In this document: positions 33,777-45,866 of the stretch, one piece after another
Layout of the letters: each line of letters opens with the position of its first letter
How positions within the stretch are numbered: position 1 is the stretch's first letter
From: Fragilaria radians
Lineage: Eukaryota; Bacillariophyta; Fragilariophyceae; Fragilariales; Fragilariaceae
Assembly (NCBI GenBank): GCA_900642245.1
Contig: CAAAJI010000003.1
Coordinates: forward strand, 551,672 to 615,671
Direction: 5' to 3'
Length of the DNA: 64,000 nucleotides
The notes under the pieces: generated by a model
Database searches by the model: none
Seen by the model: the letters and a program-made list of their open reading frames with translations, nothing else
What the model was told of the DNA's origin: nothing
Translations under genes and position numbers: made by a program

Positions 33777-34106
33777 TTACAGGAGACGTCGTCTTGTTCC
33801 AACGCTAAAGGAAGTATCACCGACTGCACGATTCAAGAAGGAAGAAACAATTCGCTGGAATATCTTAAAATCATCGAATAATATCCAAACGAGGATTAGA
33901 ATTCCCAACGTTAAAATTATGTGTACATAGTAATGAGTAAGAAAACGTCGAGCTTGTCTTCCGTATTGACGTCCCACATATTCGCCATACATTTCGTCCG
34001 ATCGAGCTTGAATTTTTGCACGAATGGATGAAAAGGTTATGTAACGAACTGTGGCCATGTAGGATCGATGAATTGTATTGTTCATCCTGGTGAAGAGAGT
34101 TGACAT
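33777..34106 (-). CDS. Small single-pass membrane protein, unknown
   Basis: From the ATG at 34106 the frame gives 109 residues: a basic amphipathic N-terminal half (IHRSYMATVRYITFSSIRAKIQ), one hydrophobic helix (about 61-78) and a short tail ending in TRRRLL. The frame is open further upstream, but only with a non-ATG start. No family was recognised. The shape, basic N-terminus plus one helix, is common among small mitochondrial inner-membrane or ER proteins. It is convergent with the prenylcysteine oxidase gene, about 100 bp away. Confidence 0.5.
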   Translation of the reverse strand: MSTLFTRMNNTIHRSYMATVRYITFSSIRAKIQARSDEMYGEYVGRQYGRQARRFLTHYYVHIILTLGILILVWILFDDFKIFQRIVSSFLNRAVGDTSFSVGTRRRLL

Positions 34107-35083
34107 GATACAACAACGGACGTCTTCCGAGAGGACGAAATAAACAGAAAAATACTTTATTAGAAACACTCGACTATATCATGTACAAATCGAAGAAAGA
34201 GAAGAGATGGAAAAGACTTTCCAAGTTTGTTGTTTTGCAACTACATTCCATTTTCAACCTTAAACTCTAATCGAGAAGAATTACTATATCCGTGATATGT
34301 CCTATGCAATTATTGGTATGTCAAAAATATATATACTTTCGCTACTTCTTCCAAATATCAATTTCAACTTGCATCAACATCAGTAAGAAATTTTCAAGCG
34401 CAACGTATAGGTTGGCTGGAGCCTTTCCAGAATAAACTGGCTTACTTCTCTGCGTGACACAGTCCACCAAAGAAAAAAATTTAGAGTTTGCATATCCAAT
34501 TTGCAGTTCTTTATGCAAGCTCAGCAATGTAATACCTTTGTCGGATGAAAGTTCTTTTGATTGATTACTAAAAAAATTGCAATATCATGGTTTACATTTG
34601 GCCTGCTAGAAAAGAAGAAATTGCGTGTGGTCTCTCAATTTTATTTTTCAATTGCGAATATAATGACATGTTTAGGCAAAAGTAGCTAGTGCGAGAGTTT
34701 TGGTACTTCTAGACTTCACTTTCATTGCTCCATTTGCAATAACTCTCTTACAATAAAAATTTGATATCAATTCCAATTCTCAATTTAAGAACAATTTTCC
34801 AAATGAGTGATGTGTTCATAACAAGCTAAGTTTTCAATATTCCATAACGTTGCACTTCAAGCCTGAAATTCTTTCGAGTTATTGGTACATTGATGGGTTA
34901 TCGATATAGAGGTTAATTCTCAGTCTAAATCATTGATAATTATGAATGTTACCTTAGTCTTGCGAATTTTTTCTTTTTCCTGCCAAGTTTATTCACTAAG
35001 CAGAAAACAGATTTTTTCAGTTAAGATGAGTGCACCAATCCGAACAAGAAATTTAAGCGATATCATATATACAAAAAAGCTGA
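34107..35083. other. Intergenic; one ATG-less frame
   Basis: About 1 kb. On the minus strand 34584-34342 is open for about 80 codons, without an ATG near its left end but preceded by a possible acceptor (TTTTTTTAG). It could be the last exon of an unrecognised gene. No domain is seen, so no gene is called. Confidence 0.35.
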
Positions 35084-36465
35084 ATGAATCTTGTGGCGTT
35101 GTGGATCTTTCTCCTCGTCCTCTCACGGCATGAATCGATTTCGCAAGACACTTGTGAAATAGATGGCTCTTGTGATCAGACGTGCGAGGACGAAGCTTCC
35201 GAATGCAGTGAATGGGCTGCTCTTGAAGAATGCGAAACGAATAGAGAATTTATGTATCAGAAGTGTCGTAAATCTTGCAATCTTTGTGAGGTGGATAGTG
35301 TTGATGACCAAAACGAAATAGATATGGAAGACTCTGCAGAGGAAGACGAATTCGGCGTAGTTCAGATACTTGAAGAAAGTAAAAGAGAAGAGGTACTTGC
35401 AGCAATTGAGACCATGACACAGTACTTTCGAAGGCTCCGAGAGGATTCGAATACATCCGATGAGATGCACATTATTCTGGATCATTGCAAGCTGAAGCAC
35501 GAACTCTGCGCCTTTTGGAAAGTTGAAGGGGAATGTGAAGCGGTAAGGTCGGATATTACGTGAAGGGGTGCCTTTTTTCAAACGGTATTGCTTTCTCATT
35601 CAAATTGTTTGCTTCCTAGAATCCAGAATACATGAAGTTGGACTGTGCTCCAGTTTGTCAATCTTGTGAACATTTAAGTATTGAGCATCGTTGTCCTATT
35701 GATCCAGAGGCACCCATAGCTTGGAAGCCTGGTGATCTACATAAAATGTTTCTAAACATTACGACGAATCCGTATTTCCTTAAATATGAGCCAAGAGTTT
35801 TGTCGCGTCCTGACTATGTCAACGGAGATACAAAGGAAACAGCGAGCTATCTTATCGGTCCTTGGGTTGTGACTCTGGAGAGCTTCATAGACGATGACGA
35901 AGCGAATAGATTGATCGAACTAGGCGCAGCATTAGGTTACGAACGCAGTAAAGATGTGGGCGAGCTCAAGTTTGACGGAACTTTCGACGACGAAGAAAAT
36001 GATGATAGGACGTCAACCAATGCGTGGTGCGACAATGTTTGCCTTTCGAACAAACTTTCTCATCAAGCTATTTCAAAAATTGAAGACGTTACAGGTATTC
36101 CCGAATCATTTTCTGAACATTTGCAGCTTCTGAAGTATGACGTGGGTCAATACTATCGCGAACATCATGACTACATTGATTTCGAAGTAAGGCGACAATC
36201 AGGAGTTCGAATTATGACTGTATTCTTGTATCTGAACGATGTTGATGCTGGAGGTGGTACAAATTTCCCTCTTTTGAATCTAACAGTCATGCCAAAGAAG
36301 GGTCGTGCACTCCTTTGGCCAAATGTACTTGATAGCAATCCAGATGAAAGTGACCCACGGATGAATCATCAAGCATTACCTGTAGAGCAGGGAATCAAAT
36401 ATGGTGCCAATGCCTGGTTGCATCAGCGTGACTATAAAACCCCGGAAAGCAATGGTTGTAACTGA
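35084..36465 (+). CDS. ShKT-prolyl 4-hydroxylase 1, 2 exons
   Basis: Exon 1 is 35084-35542 and exon 2 is 35620-36465, with a 77-bp phase-0 intron and 434 residues. A signal peptide (1-20) is followed by an ShKT six-cysteine domain (34-68: ECSEWAALEEC, CRKSCNLC). An acidic helical linker follows, then a second ShKT domain (135 to about 169) that the intron splits just before NPEYM. The prolyl 4-hydroxylase domain has the Fe(II) ligands H335-x-D337 (in REHHDYID) and H403 (NHQALP). The 2-oxoglutarate lysine is K413 (KYGANAWLH). Such enzymes hydroxylate proline in secreted proteins using oxygen, iron and ascorbate. No KDEL-type signal is present; the end is NGCN. Substrates are unknown and could be wall or surface proteins. 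First of three paralogs within 9 kb. Confidence 0.93.
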
Positions 36466-37955
36466 TTAACTATTGTCAAATACGATTTTTCAATTTGTGA
36501 TGCATGAAATATCTTTACACTGGTGAAAATCAATACTAATGAAATATACGTCACCTGTAAGTCTGATACATCGTAACGTGAAATAGCCCAAAATATTAGA
36601 AAAGTTTTGTATATTGAGCTTTTTACAATTTAATCGAGACAACTTATTAGGAAAACGACATCATGATAGCAACAAAGCAATATTTACCCGATTATTACGG
36701 TGCACTTCATGGTGAAATAAGTTAAGATGCAGATGAAATCATTCATCATTTGCAAGGTTTCGAGGAAAGTGGACAAGGCAAACAATGTTTTGAATTTTTT
36801 ACCAGATGACTTCATACGCTGAAAAACGCAGAAGAATGTAAGTAATGATACACAGAATGAATCATTGTGGTGATGATCAAAAATTATGTTCTCATTCTTT
36901 AATCTTCTCCTTTCAGTTGTGCTTTGTGCTAAAACTATATAACGAACATCATTGAATCTTTCATGTTTTTCAAAAGTCTTTCTTCCTACATATTTAGTCA
37001 AGATATCAGCATCATTTTCCTCCATCCTAAGAACAATAACCAGAATAAAACCATCTTCAATGTGTTCACAAATAAATGTTATCTTGTGCCATTATATCTA
37101 GTGGGAACAGCGTATCCAGGCTGCGAAGCACTGTCTATGTGTTGACTTCTCTCTCACATTGCTTGCAATGACTGGACTCAAAAAAGTAGCGTTCCCATAC
37201 CCCCAGTCCTATGCAAAAGGCAAAGGTGGTTGCCAGTCTGCTGGGAAAATAGCACAACAGAATAAGATAAATCTTGATTTGCATTGATTGTTCGTCAAAA
37301 ATTACCAGACTACCATTGCAAAGCTGGTGCTTTGTGGCTATACTGTAAAATAGCTGTGGGAATTGCTTGCACATTTTATCTATCCTTTATGTTTCTAATC
37401 TAGTTTGTTTGAATTGCACTTGTGAAATGACTTTCTAATTGATATGTATTCTGCATTTTAATTTGTATTTGGAAAATGCTATGGTGATTAACATTCTGCT
37501 TCGCGAATGCTTAGTATCATGTTTGTTCTGCATTTCTTAGTTTTCAAGATTAATTTGAAGTACTAGCATATTGCGGTTTACTAGGGGATATTGACTTTAC
37601 TGGTCGAGATTCAGAAAAATACTTGAATTTACTTTTCTCTTATCTGTAGCTTTGTAACCTGCATCCAATATTCGTTTCTGTCAACTTTTCTGATTGATTC
37701 ATGTTTTCACCATGAATTGAGTCATGTTACTAAATTGCTATTGCTTACACACTATGTTTGTCTAATAACTTTGGTTTAGTCTGCACCTAAAGTAAGTTTG
37801 CTGAACAAAATACACATCTACATGATCTTAATATCAATGGCAATAACCTTACTTGAAAGTGACAAGGTTGCAACCACTGTTTATGCAAATATTTGAACCT
37901 AGAATATTCCCTACTAGATGGAAATAGGAAGCAAAGGTAACACCGTGATAGGTGT
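36466..37955. other. Spacer between P4H 1 and 2 with copia debris
   Basis: About 1.5 kb lies between convergent prolyl-hydroxylase genes. It holds a recognisable Ty1/copia scrap (listed separately at 36930-37077) and otherwise AT-rich sequence. No gene is supported. Confidence 0.6.
36930..37077 (-). mobile_element. Ty1/copia RNase H C-terminal remnant
   Basis: In one minus-strand frame about 45 codons read FICEHIEDGFILV, then EENDADILTKYVGRKTFEKH. This matches the C-terminal end of copia-type Pol, where an EHxxDG phrase is followed by NxADILTK...FEKH. The remainder of Pol is not recognisable upstream. It is a truncated relic with no function of its own. Confidence 0.75.
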
Positions 37956-39337
37956 CTATTGACAACCATTTCTATTTGGAGTCTTGAAGTCTCGCTGATG
38001 AAGCCATGCATTGGCTCCGTACTTAATCCCCTTCTCAACGGGCAATGCTTGATGTTCCGTACGGTAATCCTTGGCGTTGGGATCACTGTCCAAAACAGAT
38101 GGCCAAAGAAGCGCCCGTCCCTTTTTTGGCATTACAGTGATATCCAGGAACGGAAAGTTAGTTCCACCTCCAGCTTCCACATCATTAAGGTAGAGAAAAA
38201 CTGTCAAGATTCGAACTCCCGTTTGTCGATCAACCTGAAAATGAATGTAATCGTGATGTTGCTTATAGAACTGACCAACTTCATATTTTAGTAGTTGCAA
38301 GTATTCAGAGTTCGGCTCAGGTATGAAAGTGATGTTTTGAATTCTTTCCATCACTTGCTTTGCTATCGGGTCATCGTAGCATGAATTTTGACACCACGCA
38401 TTCAACGATGTTCTGCCATTGTTGACATTGTTTTCGAAGGTTCCGTCAAAATTTAATTTACCCACATCGGCGCTTCGTTCGTAACCTTCTATGGCACCAA
38501 GCTGAATCAAGTGATCGGCTTCTTCATCTGTAATGAAATTATCAAATAAAACTACCCAAGGGCCGATTTTATAGTTCGCTACACCTTCTGTATCTCCATT
38601 TATATAATCTGGTCTTGATAGTACATTGGGTTCATATGCTTGAAATTGAGGTAGAGTTGTGATGTTAACAAAAAAGGAGTTAACGTCACCAGGCTTCCAA
38701 GCTACTGGTGCATTATTGTCAATGGGACAACGGTATTCAATCGATAAATGTTCACAAGTTTGACAGATTGGAGCACAATTAGTTTTCATATAGTCAGGAT
38801 TCTTTGGATCACAATGGTATGAGCAAAAAGCGGGTTGGAATAAGAACACATATTGAATCTCCATACCTTTTCACATTCACCAATGACCATCCAGAAAGCA
38901 CAAGACTCATGACGAAGCCTACAGTTATCCAAGATTTCATGCATCTTCGGTGTAGTATTGGGATCTTCTCTTGCCTTCCGAAAATATTCCTTCATTTCAT
39001 CGATCGCTTGTTGCATCTCTACTTGTCGATCACGATCCATAATTTGAACGACCCCGTATTCATCTTCTTGATTGGGAATCTCTTTATTACATGCATCGCA
39101 TGACTTTCGACAATGACGATACATAAAATGTGGATCTTTTTCGCACAGTCCCTGGGCTACCCACTCCTGGCATTCATCAACGTCGTCCAAGCATCCATTG
39201 TCACTATCGACCGTATCAGACAAGCTGGTAGCTCCATCGCAAGTTCCATCTAGCTCACAAGTTTTATCTATTTCATCGGAGAATACTGGAATACCAATGA
39301 GTAGAAATAGGATTGCCCATTTCAGCATTCTGTCCAT
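37956..39337 (-). CDS. ShKT-prolyl 4-hydroxylase 2, 2 exons
   Basis: Exon 1 is 39337-38867 and exon 2 is 38801-37956. The intron is 65 bp (donor GTATGG), phase 0, and the product has 438 residues. Exon 2 is 846 nt, the same as in paralog 1. A signal peptide (about 5-20) precedes the first ShKT domain (49-83: ECQEWVAQGLC, CRKSCDAC). A second ShKT is again split by the intron before NPDYM. The catalytic set is kept: H-x-D in KQHHDYIH (about 339-341), distal His in EHQALP (about 407) and Lys in KYGANAWLH (about 417). The end is NGCQ. A TTTCCAG just before the start ATG suggests a 5' UTR intron. It is convergent with paralog 1 and parallel to paralog 3. Confidence 0.92.
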
Positions 39338-42300
39338 GGCTGGAAAAAAATTATGATTAAAGTCATTTTCAAGAGGGGCAGTAACGTAACTAGTAGTAGT
39401 TAAAGGTAATTCGAAGGAGGCAAGTAACCTTTTCCTACCTACGTCAAAATAGAGGATTATTCGCCTTGCCTGCATTTGTTAGGAGGGGAGAGTTCAATGT
39501 GTCATCATACAATGAGAGTTGATACAGAAGCCTCTTCATTAAGAGCACAATTCAAAGAGTGAGATCCTAACTGGTGATTCAAAGATTCTTCCATCAGGAT
39601 TGTTGTCACTGGATAAATATACTCAGCAAAAAAATACATAGCTGAACCAAATATTTACATCATCCATACCAACAAGAGTAGAGAAAGAAAGAAATCTATC
39701 CTCAATCCATCAACCGTGAAGTGTAACGTGGATTCACACAGGTCCCAATAGGAGGATCAATTTATTCCGTTTCTTGATAAATTTCAATCCAAAAACTGCT
39801 TGTCCTATTCCACGAACCATCCTATTTATCATCTATTTTTTGCTGGAAATAAATGGTTATTCATTCTGTACCTTCTCGTAAGGGCCACATGCTGCGTTTC
39901 TTGAAGATAATTGTCAGTACCCGCTGGAGTCTTGCCAGAAAGTTATCACAAAGGCTAAAGCTAATACATTAGGTCAATGTATCGCTGTTCTGAACTGTAC
40001 GTTGTATCGTTAGGATGGATCAATTGACTCAATATAATGAAGCCATATCTCTTTCCAACCTTCTCAGGATGCAAAAATAAGCAGACCAATATTTTCTTTC
40101 CATTGGTTTTAGTATGCAGAAGCAACTATTCCATTTCCCACTTTATAGTAATGAAATCTCTCCAAGTGTTTATTTCCATCCAATCTGACTCTGAACGCTC
40201 GAAAGTTGCATTCAAACTCATACAACTCTCCTTCTGTATAGCCCAATCAAATATTTGATAAATGCGATCTTTGTGAGAAATATCAATTTTAAGTGATGCT
40301 TCGATTTCCTGGAGATTAGGATGATTTTCTCTTTCCCAGAATAATTTGTTGCACGTGTACTAAATCCCAAAAGGCTTTCGTGCCACCTGCCATGCCCCAA
40401 AATACTTCGTAAGTGTAGATTGTCGAGGCGTTATGAGTGTATGTGTAAATTTGCAATAGATGGACTATTTTGTTCTGTCTGGTAGCAGGTAGGTCTTTGA
40501 GGTGATAACAATTCTCTGGCGGGATTCTTCCTTAGAAATTGTAAAACTTTAGGTACAATAGGAAATACATAATAAGCCTCAGATCATGTGTACTCAACCC
40601 TGCTTCTTACACTACCTCCATTAAAATATTGTTCCAAGAGGACTTTCATCTTTTTACTGAAAACGCTTTAGTTGATGTTTTCCTACAAAGGCTCCAACTG
40701 TTTTCAGCCACTTGCTCTTATCCTGTGGGCATCTATATATGAGCTGCGAAATTAGTTTCAATCTGTTCCAATTTGCCACTGCTCTTTCTTCAGTACTGTG
40801 CAGTAGTCTACCGGCAATTATTTCCTCTTTGATGGTTTAACTGTAGACTTTAGGATTGGGGAGTGTATTTAATTGTCTGGCAACAAGTATCGCAAGAGCT
40901 TTGTCAATGAGAATATGAACTAAGTTGATCAAGTCAATTGTAAATGTCTCACAGAGAGTAAGCAATCTATCTTTTGTTACTGATATATTTGATTGTTAAG
41001 CATTTGTTATTTATTGACGTAAGTCCTTGGTATGATTTCCTAATAGAACCCCTAACCCCTACGATTCCATAAGACCGAAATTATTTTTTCCTGACTGCCT
41101 TTCATGTGATTCTTTTTGTCTGAGTGACCGTCAGTTTATGGCTTGTCTGGTATTTCTCATGTCTTTAATTAAGTTCTCAATACTTTAGGTATTTATCTTA
41201 TTTTTCAATATAACTGTGCCCATCACACTGGATTCTAACCTCTCTAAATTGCAAAACGAAACTTTCAATGCTTTTGTTGTACCTTCTTTTCTTCCTTGAG
41301 ATGCAGTCTTTGCAGAGTATTGTCGAACATATTTGATTTCCTTCTGAGCCTACTTTATTTTCTTTCAAGGCAATTTAATAATGTCTTTGGTTTGTAATTG
41401 TTTTGGCTTCTCTTTACTTGGGCATTTTTTGTTAGCTAGGCCTCCGAGTCTTTTTTCGGTTTAACATGCCACTTTGCATTGTTTTGATGTCTTAACGGAA
41501 GATTTTCACTAAGTTTGCCAATATTGTGTGAGTCCTTACGATATTTATTGACTTGTTATCAAGCTTTATGATACCCTCGTCTCGGTTCTACGTATTTTAC
41601 ACAGAATTCTTGGATGTTTGATGTATTGGATACACATTTTCAATCAATTGCTTGTCATCTGGAATCTCAAGTTACTCAACCTCAAAGGTCATAATGCATT
41701 TGCTTGTATCTTCCGGGTCTAAGACTTGAAAATTGCATTTGCAGCTTTCAATAAATCCCTCTTGCTCTGAAACGCATGCTCTTTAACAAAACCTCTTGCA
41801 TCTCTTAAGTGCAGTAGATGTTTTTCGAATATTTCACATAGTGAGAAATCAAAGTGAAATGATGCTTAAACTGAATTATTCAACTCATTTACTTTGGACC
41901 AATAGGCAGAGCATGCTCTACCTTGAGTAGATACAATAGAAATTGTCATCAAATTTTGACATTATCTAGACTAGAATCTTGTATTCAACTATTCTAAAGA
42001 ATTCAAGCGTAATGTGATTCCGATGATTTGAATCATAATAACTTCATAAGAAGTTACACTGATTTTGGATTGAGTTATTTCCCTGCTCTTGGAGAGTATT
42101 GCACTTTGTCTTCCATACATGAGAATGCTAGTGATTGCTAAATTTTTCTGAAGCATCCTAATTTGTAATGGGAATCAAACGGGTAGCTAAGCTTTTACAG
42201 TGAGTGGATGTGAAATATGCAAAATATGACCTTTTCTATTCTCAATAGTACTACCACAAGTGATACCTCCCATACCTTGTACGCAACTAAAATTGCATAG

Positions 42301-42583
42301 CCTATCAATTAATTTTGGGATGGCTATTGCTCATGACCTTACACATTTTAAAATCTTCTGCTATGACAAATATGACCTATATTTTATAAGGATAATAACT
42401 CAAAGAAAAAATGTAGGAAGGGAACTAAGAGCAGAAAGTTATTTCGGATACTTTGCTTTAGGCTTTGTATTCTAGCACAGCGAAGGATTATTAAACTGCT
42501 CAACATTCTATTTTTTATATTAGTATTTCCATCAGTCTTAGAGGCACAGCTATGTGTCACATGATTGAACAAAATTGCTGATT
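39338..42583. other. Large spacer between P4H 2 and 3
   Basis: About 3.2 kb of AT-rich sequence without a supported gene. One minus-strand frame near 40358-40126 is open for about 77 codons and looks protein-like (FWERENHPNLQEIEASL, ESDWMEINTWRDF) with no start codon. It may be a relic of a mobile element or a lost gene. Long T-rich stretches fill 40400-42200. No LTR or RNA gene was recognised. Confidence 0.5.
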
Positions 42584-43979
42584 CTACTGGCATCCGTTCC
42601 GATTAGGCCCCTTGAAATCACGCTGATGAATCCAAGCATTCGCTCCATATTTCACCCCTTTCTGAACTGCCAAGGCCTGATGTTCCGTGCGTTGGTCTTT
42701 CTCATTTGGGTTATCATTGAGTACACTTGGCCAAAGGACAGCACGTCCTTTCTTAGGCTTGACAGTCAAGGATAGACGAGGAAAATCTGTCCCTCCACCT
42801 TCTTCAACATCATTGAGGTACATGTAAAACGTCAAAATTCTCACTCCAGGTTGTCGATCGAGTTGATGTTCGATAAGATCATGGTGAGTGTGATAATATT
42901 GTCCTTCATGATAACGAAGTAGTTGCAAGTATTCTGAATTGACTTCAGGAATTCCAGTTACTTTTGTGATACGATCAATGACGCCTTGGACTAGTGTGTC
43001 ATTGTAACAAGCATGTTGACACCACGCGTTTTCTGACGTGCGACCGTTATTTACGTAGTTCTCGTAAGTGCCGTCATACTTCAAAGTCCCCACATCAGAG
43101 CTTCGCTGGTAGCCTTCTAAGCCACCAACCTCAATGAGACGATCTGATTCTTCATCCGTAAGGAAGTTGTCAAATAGAATAAGCCATGGCCCCTCGGGTA
43201 TCTCCATGGATGTGGGATCAGCCTCCTGATCGCGAGGCTTTGACAGCACTTGCAGGTCATACAATTGCCGCAATTCTGAATTCGTCGTGATATTATGGAA
43301 GTAATTGTTCAAGTCTCCTGGCTCCTTCCAAACTACAGGAGCATTGGGATCGACGGGACAACGTGCTTCAATGGATAACATTTCGCAGGATTGACAAACC
43401 GGAGCACAATTCACTTTCATGTAAGCTGGTGCCTACCATAGACGTACGGATTAGTTTAAGAATAATAGAAGGGGTAAATCCAGATCTTGTGCCTTATTCA
43501 CCTACCTTTTCGCACTCGCCTATAACTTTCCAAAATGCACAGTATTCATGTTCATTCTTGCAATGATCAAGCAAATCATGCATCTTCTTGGTTGTGTTGG
43601 GATGACTTCGCAAAGACTTAAAATATAGTTTCATTTCTTCCATTGTCTTTTTGATATCACTTTCGTAATTTATATCCATTGTTTGTTCTACACCAAAATC
43701 CTCCTCATTATCATCAACAACTTCTTCATCCTGATCAAAAAGGCTCTCACCAGTTATACCGGAGTCGACTTCTCGTCCATCATCAGTTTTTTCGGTGACG
43801 GATGATAGAAATACGTTATCACATTGACCTGACATACTCAACAATGACCTTGTTTCATTCTGATGGGCAGTGGCGCAACTGTTATCTGAACCATGCGATG
43901 GGAGGCTAACGCAAACGAATAAAAGAATTAGGCACCAAAGAGGCCGTGAGATAAGCAAATGGGGATATGAAAAACTCAT
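42584..43979 (-). CDS. ShKT-prolyl 4-hydroxylase 3, first ShKT lost
   Basis: Exon 1 is 43979-43506 and exon 2 is 43432-42584. The 73-bp intron is phase 0, and the product has 440 residues. A hydrophobic leader spans about 12-29. Where paralogs 1 and 2 have a first ShKT domain, this one has only two isolated cysteines and an acidic stretch (DQDEEVVDDNEEDFG). The second ShKT is retained and split by the intron before APAYM. The hydroxylase domain keeps H-x-D (YHTHHDLIEH), the distal His (EHQALA) and Lys (KYGANAWIH), so activity is expected. The end is NGCQ. It is the most divergent of the three, with a two-to-three-residue insertion near WKEPGD. It is divergent from the next gene, 366 bp away. 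Confidence 0.92.
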
Positions 43980-44345
43980 AGCTAGTATTTATGCCATGAT
44001 GTTGAGGGATGATACAACATGGAATGAATCAGGTTCGCATTAGTTTTGTGCTCAAAAAGTTCGGATTGAGGTCAAAAAAGGAACGAATCAACTTCACTGT
44101 AATCTCAACGGAGCAAGTTTCGTACACGACGCTCATACAAATCGGGCACATCGCCTTTTCGAATCGAAAATTTACGGACACTAGTAATACTCGTCGCAGG
44201 GGCGTTTGCAGCAAGGGTCTAGTAAGCTAACATACAGTAAAATGGGAGTCCAAAAAAATAATTAAACCACCGTGGATCCTAATTCCAAGGAGATTAGTGT
44301 TCGGGATTCAAAAACCTTGGCACTTATTGGATATGATATGACTGG
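43980..44345. promoter_or_regulatory. Divergent promoter region
   Basis: 366 bp lie between the starts of P4H 3 (minus) and the LRR-like gene (plus), so they probably contain both promoters. Short frames on both strands are without features. No named element was recognised. Confidence 0.35.
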
Positions 44346-45866
44346 ATGAACAATGGCAATGATAAAGACCAAGTCGGTAATGACATTCATCCTGATTCAC
44401 CTAGTCGTATTCTCATGAGATTATGGAAATGCAGGGTAGCCAACCCTTTTTTAGACGAATGGAATCATCATCAATGGCAGGAGCAAACGGAATTGTTTCA
44501 AGAACTTGAAAAAAAGCTTGTACAATCCATTCGATTGAATCCTTCTGATGCTGTCCATTCGTATTTTCCTATTCCCAGTGGTGAGCTGGAAATTACCAGA
44601 GTCGGTAGTGGTGGAGCACAACAACTTTTATGGCATGTCTGTGCCCTGGGATGTTCCTTTATGGTTATATCTACCATTCATCGGCAGAACCCAAGTGCAT
44701 GTATAGAGCGGCCATTCATCATCGGTAGTTCACTTCTTCATAGAGCATGTGAGGCCTATTGTGATGCATCGACCATTGAATATTTGACAAATTTCTACTC
44801 GGATCGGAGAGAGGAGCGGGATGAACAAAATCAAACACCCCTATCGATTGTCCTTTGGAATAATCATCCGGACACTGTTAAGCTTGTTAAAGTTCTCATC
44901 ACGGAAAGGCTTATGCGACATCAAGAGGGTTTGATAGTTCCCTGGAGAGGAGATCAATGGACTTGGAAAATACTCAATGAACTAACGGCATCATATTCCT
45001 TCCTTTCCTTTCAATTCACTCCGGATGTTTTACAAAGGGGGACCCATCCAATAATTGTTGTTTCTTGTGACTTTACATTTGGTACTCCTCAAGAGGAAAG
45101 ACATTTAATTGTTAAAGTGGGGGTATCACAGTACAAGGATATTCTGGTGAATATTCATCGAAGTCGGTTGCCTTTGCTTGAATCGACTTTTGATAGTGTT
45201 GAAGATATCTCAATCATGAAAATCTTTACTAGGATTGAATCCTTGCAGAGACTACATATTCGAGGTCCAATTTTTTCTCAACAGCATGCTTCTCATCTTC
45301 TTCAAATTATTGTACACTTGAAAAATCGTCTAACACATTTAACCTTGCGCTTGACTTACACACATGACTCTACACTAAAAATCAATGTTTCAAGCTTGTA
45401 TGTCTTGGAATATTTGGATCTAAGAAGCACATTCCTTTGTACGGATTCTGTCGATTCCCTGATTGAACTTATTAGCACAACCAAGTCTCTGAAATCGCTC
45501 CACCTTGGTGACAACAACATTGGAGAAATTGGGATGCGTCGCATGTATAACGCACTTCGGACAAATAAAACTATCAAGAAATTAAGCATTCAACAGGCAT
45601 CCATGGATGGCTTGCTGACAGTATTGGAGTATTACAATACCACTCTGGAAGCAATATCCTGCTTTTTTGATCCAGATATTGAAGAGAAAGCCATGTTTTG
45701 GACTGATGCGAATAAATATGGTAGAGGTCATATATTTCAAGGTCAAATTTCCAAGTCAGACTTTGTAGATCTTTTGATACGTATACCAAATCTTGAGGAC
45801 AAGAAAAAGTTGAATATTCTTTATGCATTACTGAAGGTTAATCCTATGTTATGGTCGAAAACGTGA
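44346..45866 (+). CDS. Ankyrin/LRR-like intracellular protein
   Basis: The 506-residue, single-exon protein lacks a signal peptide or membrane helix. The N-terminal half has a helical ankyrin-like section (about 127-185: SLLHRACEAYCDASTIEYL and QTPLSIVLWNNHPDTVKLV). The C-terminal half has ribonuclease-inhibitor-type leucine-rich repeats (about 300-425: LEYLDLRSTFL, LKSLHLGDNNIGEIGMRRM and LSIQQASMDGL). Proteins mixing these modules are numerous in diatoms and mostly uncharacterised. A protein-binding role is the likely generic function. The last 70 residues are helical and unassigned. No partner or pathway can be inferred from neighbours. Confidence 0.75.
   Translation: MNNGNDKDQVGNDIHPDSPSRILMRLWKCRVANPFLDEWNHHQWQEQTELFQELEKKLVQSIRLNPSDAVHSYFPIPSGELEITRVGSGGAQQLLWHVCALGCSFMVISTIHRQNPSACIERPFIIGSSLLHRACEAYCDASTIEYLTNFYSDRREERDEQNQTPLSIVLWNNHPDTVKLVKVLITERLMRHQEGLIVPWRGDQWTWKILNELTASYSFLSFQFTPDVLQRGTHPIIVVSCDFTFGTPQEERHLIVKVGVSQYKDILVNIHRSRLPLLESTFDSVEDISIMKIFTRIESLQRLHIRGPIFSQQHASHLLQIIVHLKNRLTHLTLRLTYTHDSTLKINVSSLYVLEYLDLRSTFLCTDSVDSLIELISTTKSLKSLHLGDNNIGEIGMRRMYNALRTNKTIKKLSIQQASMDGLLTVLEYYNTTLEAISCFFDPDIEEKAMFWTDANKYGRGHIFQGQISKSDFVDLLIRIPNLEDKKKLNILYALLKVNPMLWSKT

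Noticed and set aside
34342..34584. 80-codon minus-strand frame with acceptor-like start
   Set aside because: No upstream exon or domain could be found; kept only as a note in the intergenic entry.
36684..37025. 113-codon minus-strand frame as a gene
   Set aside because: Its first 25 residues are the tail of a copia RNase H; the rest is read-through into spacer.
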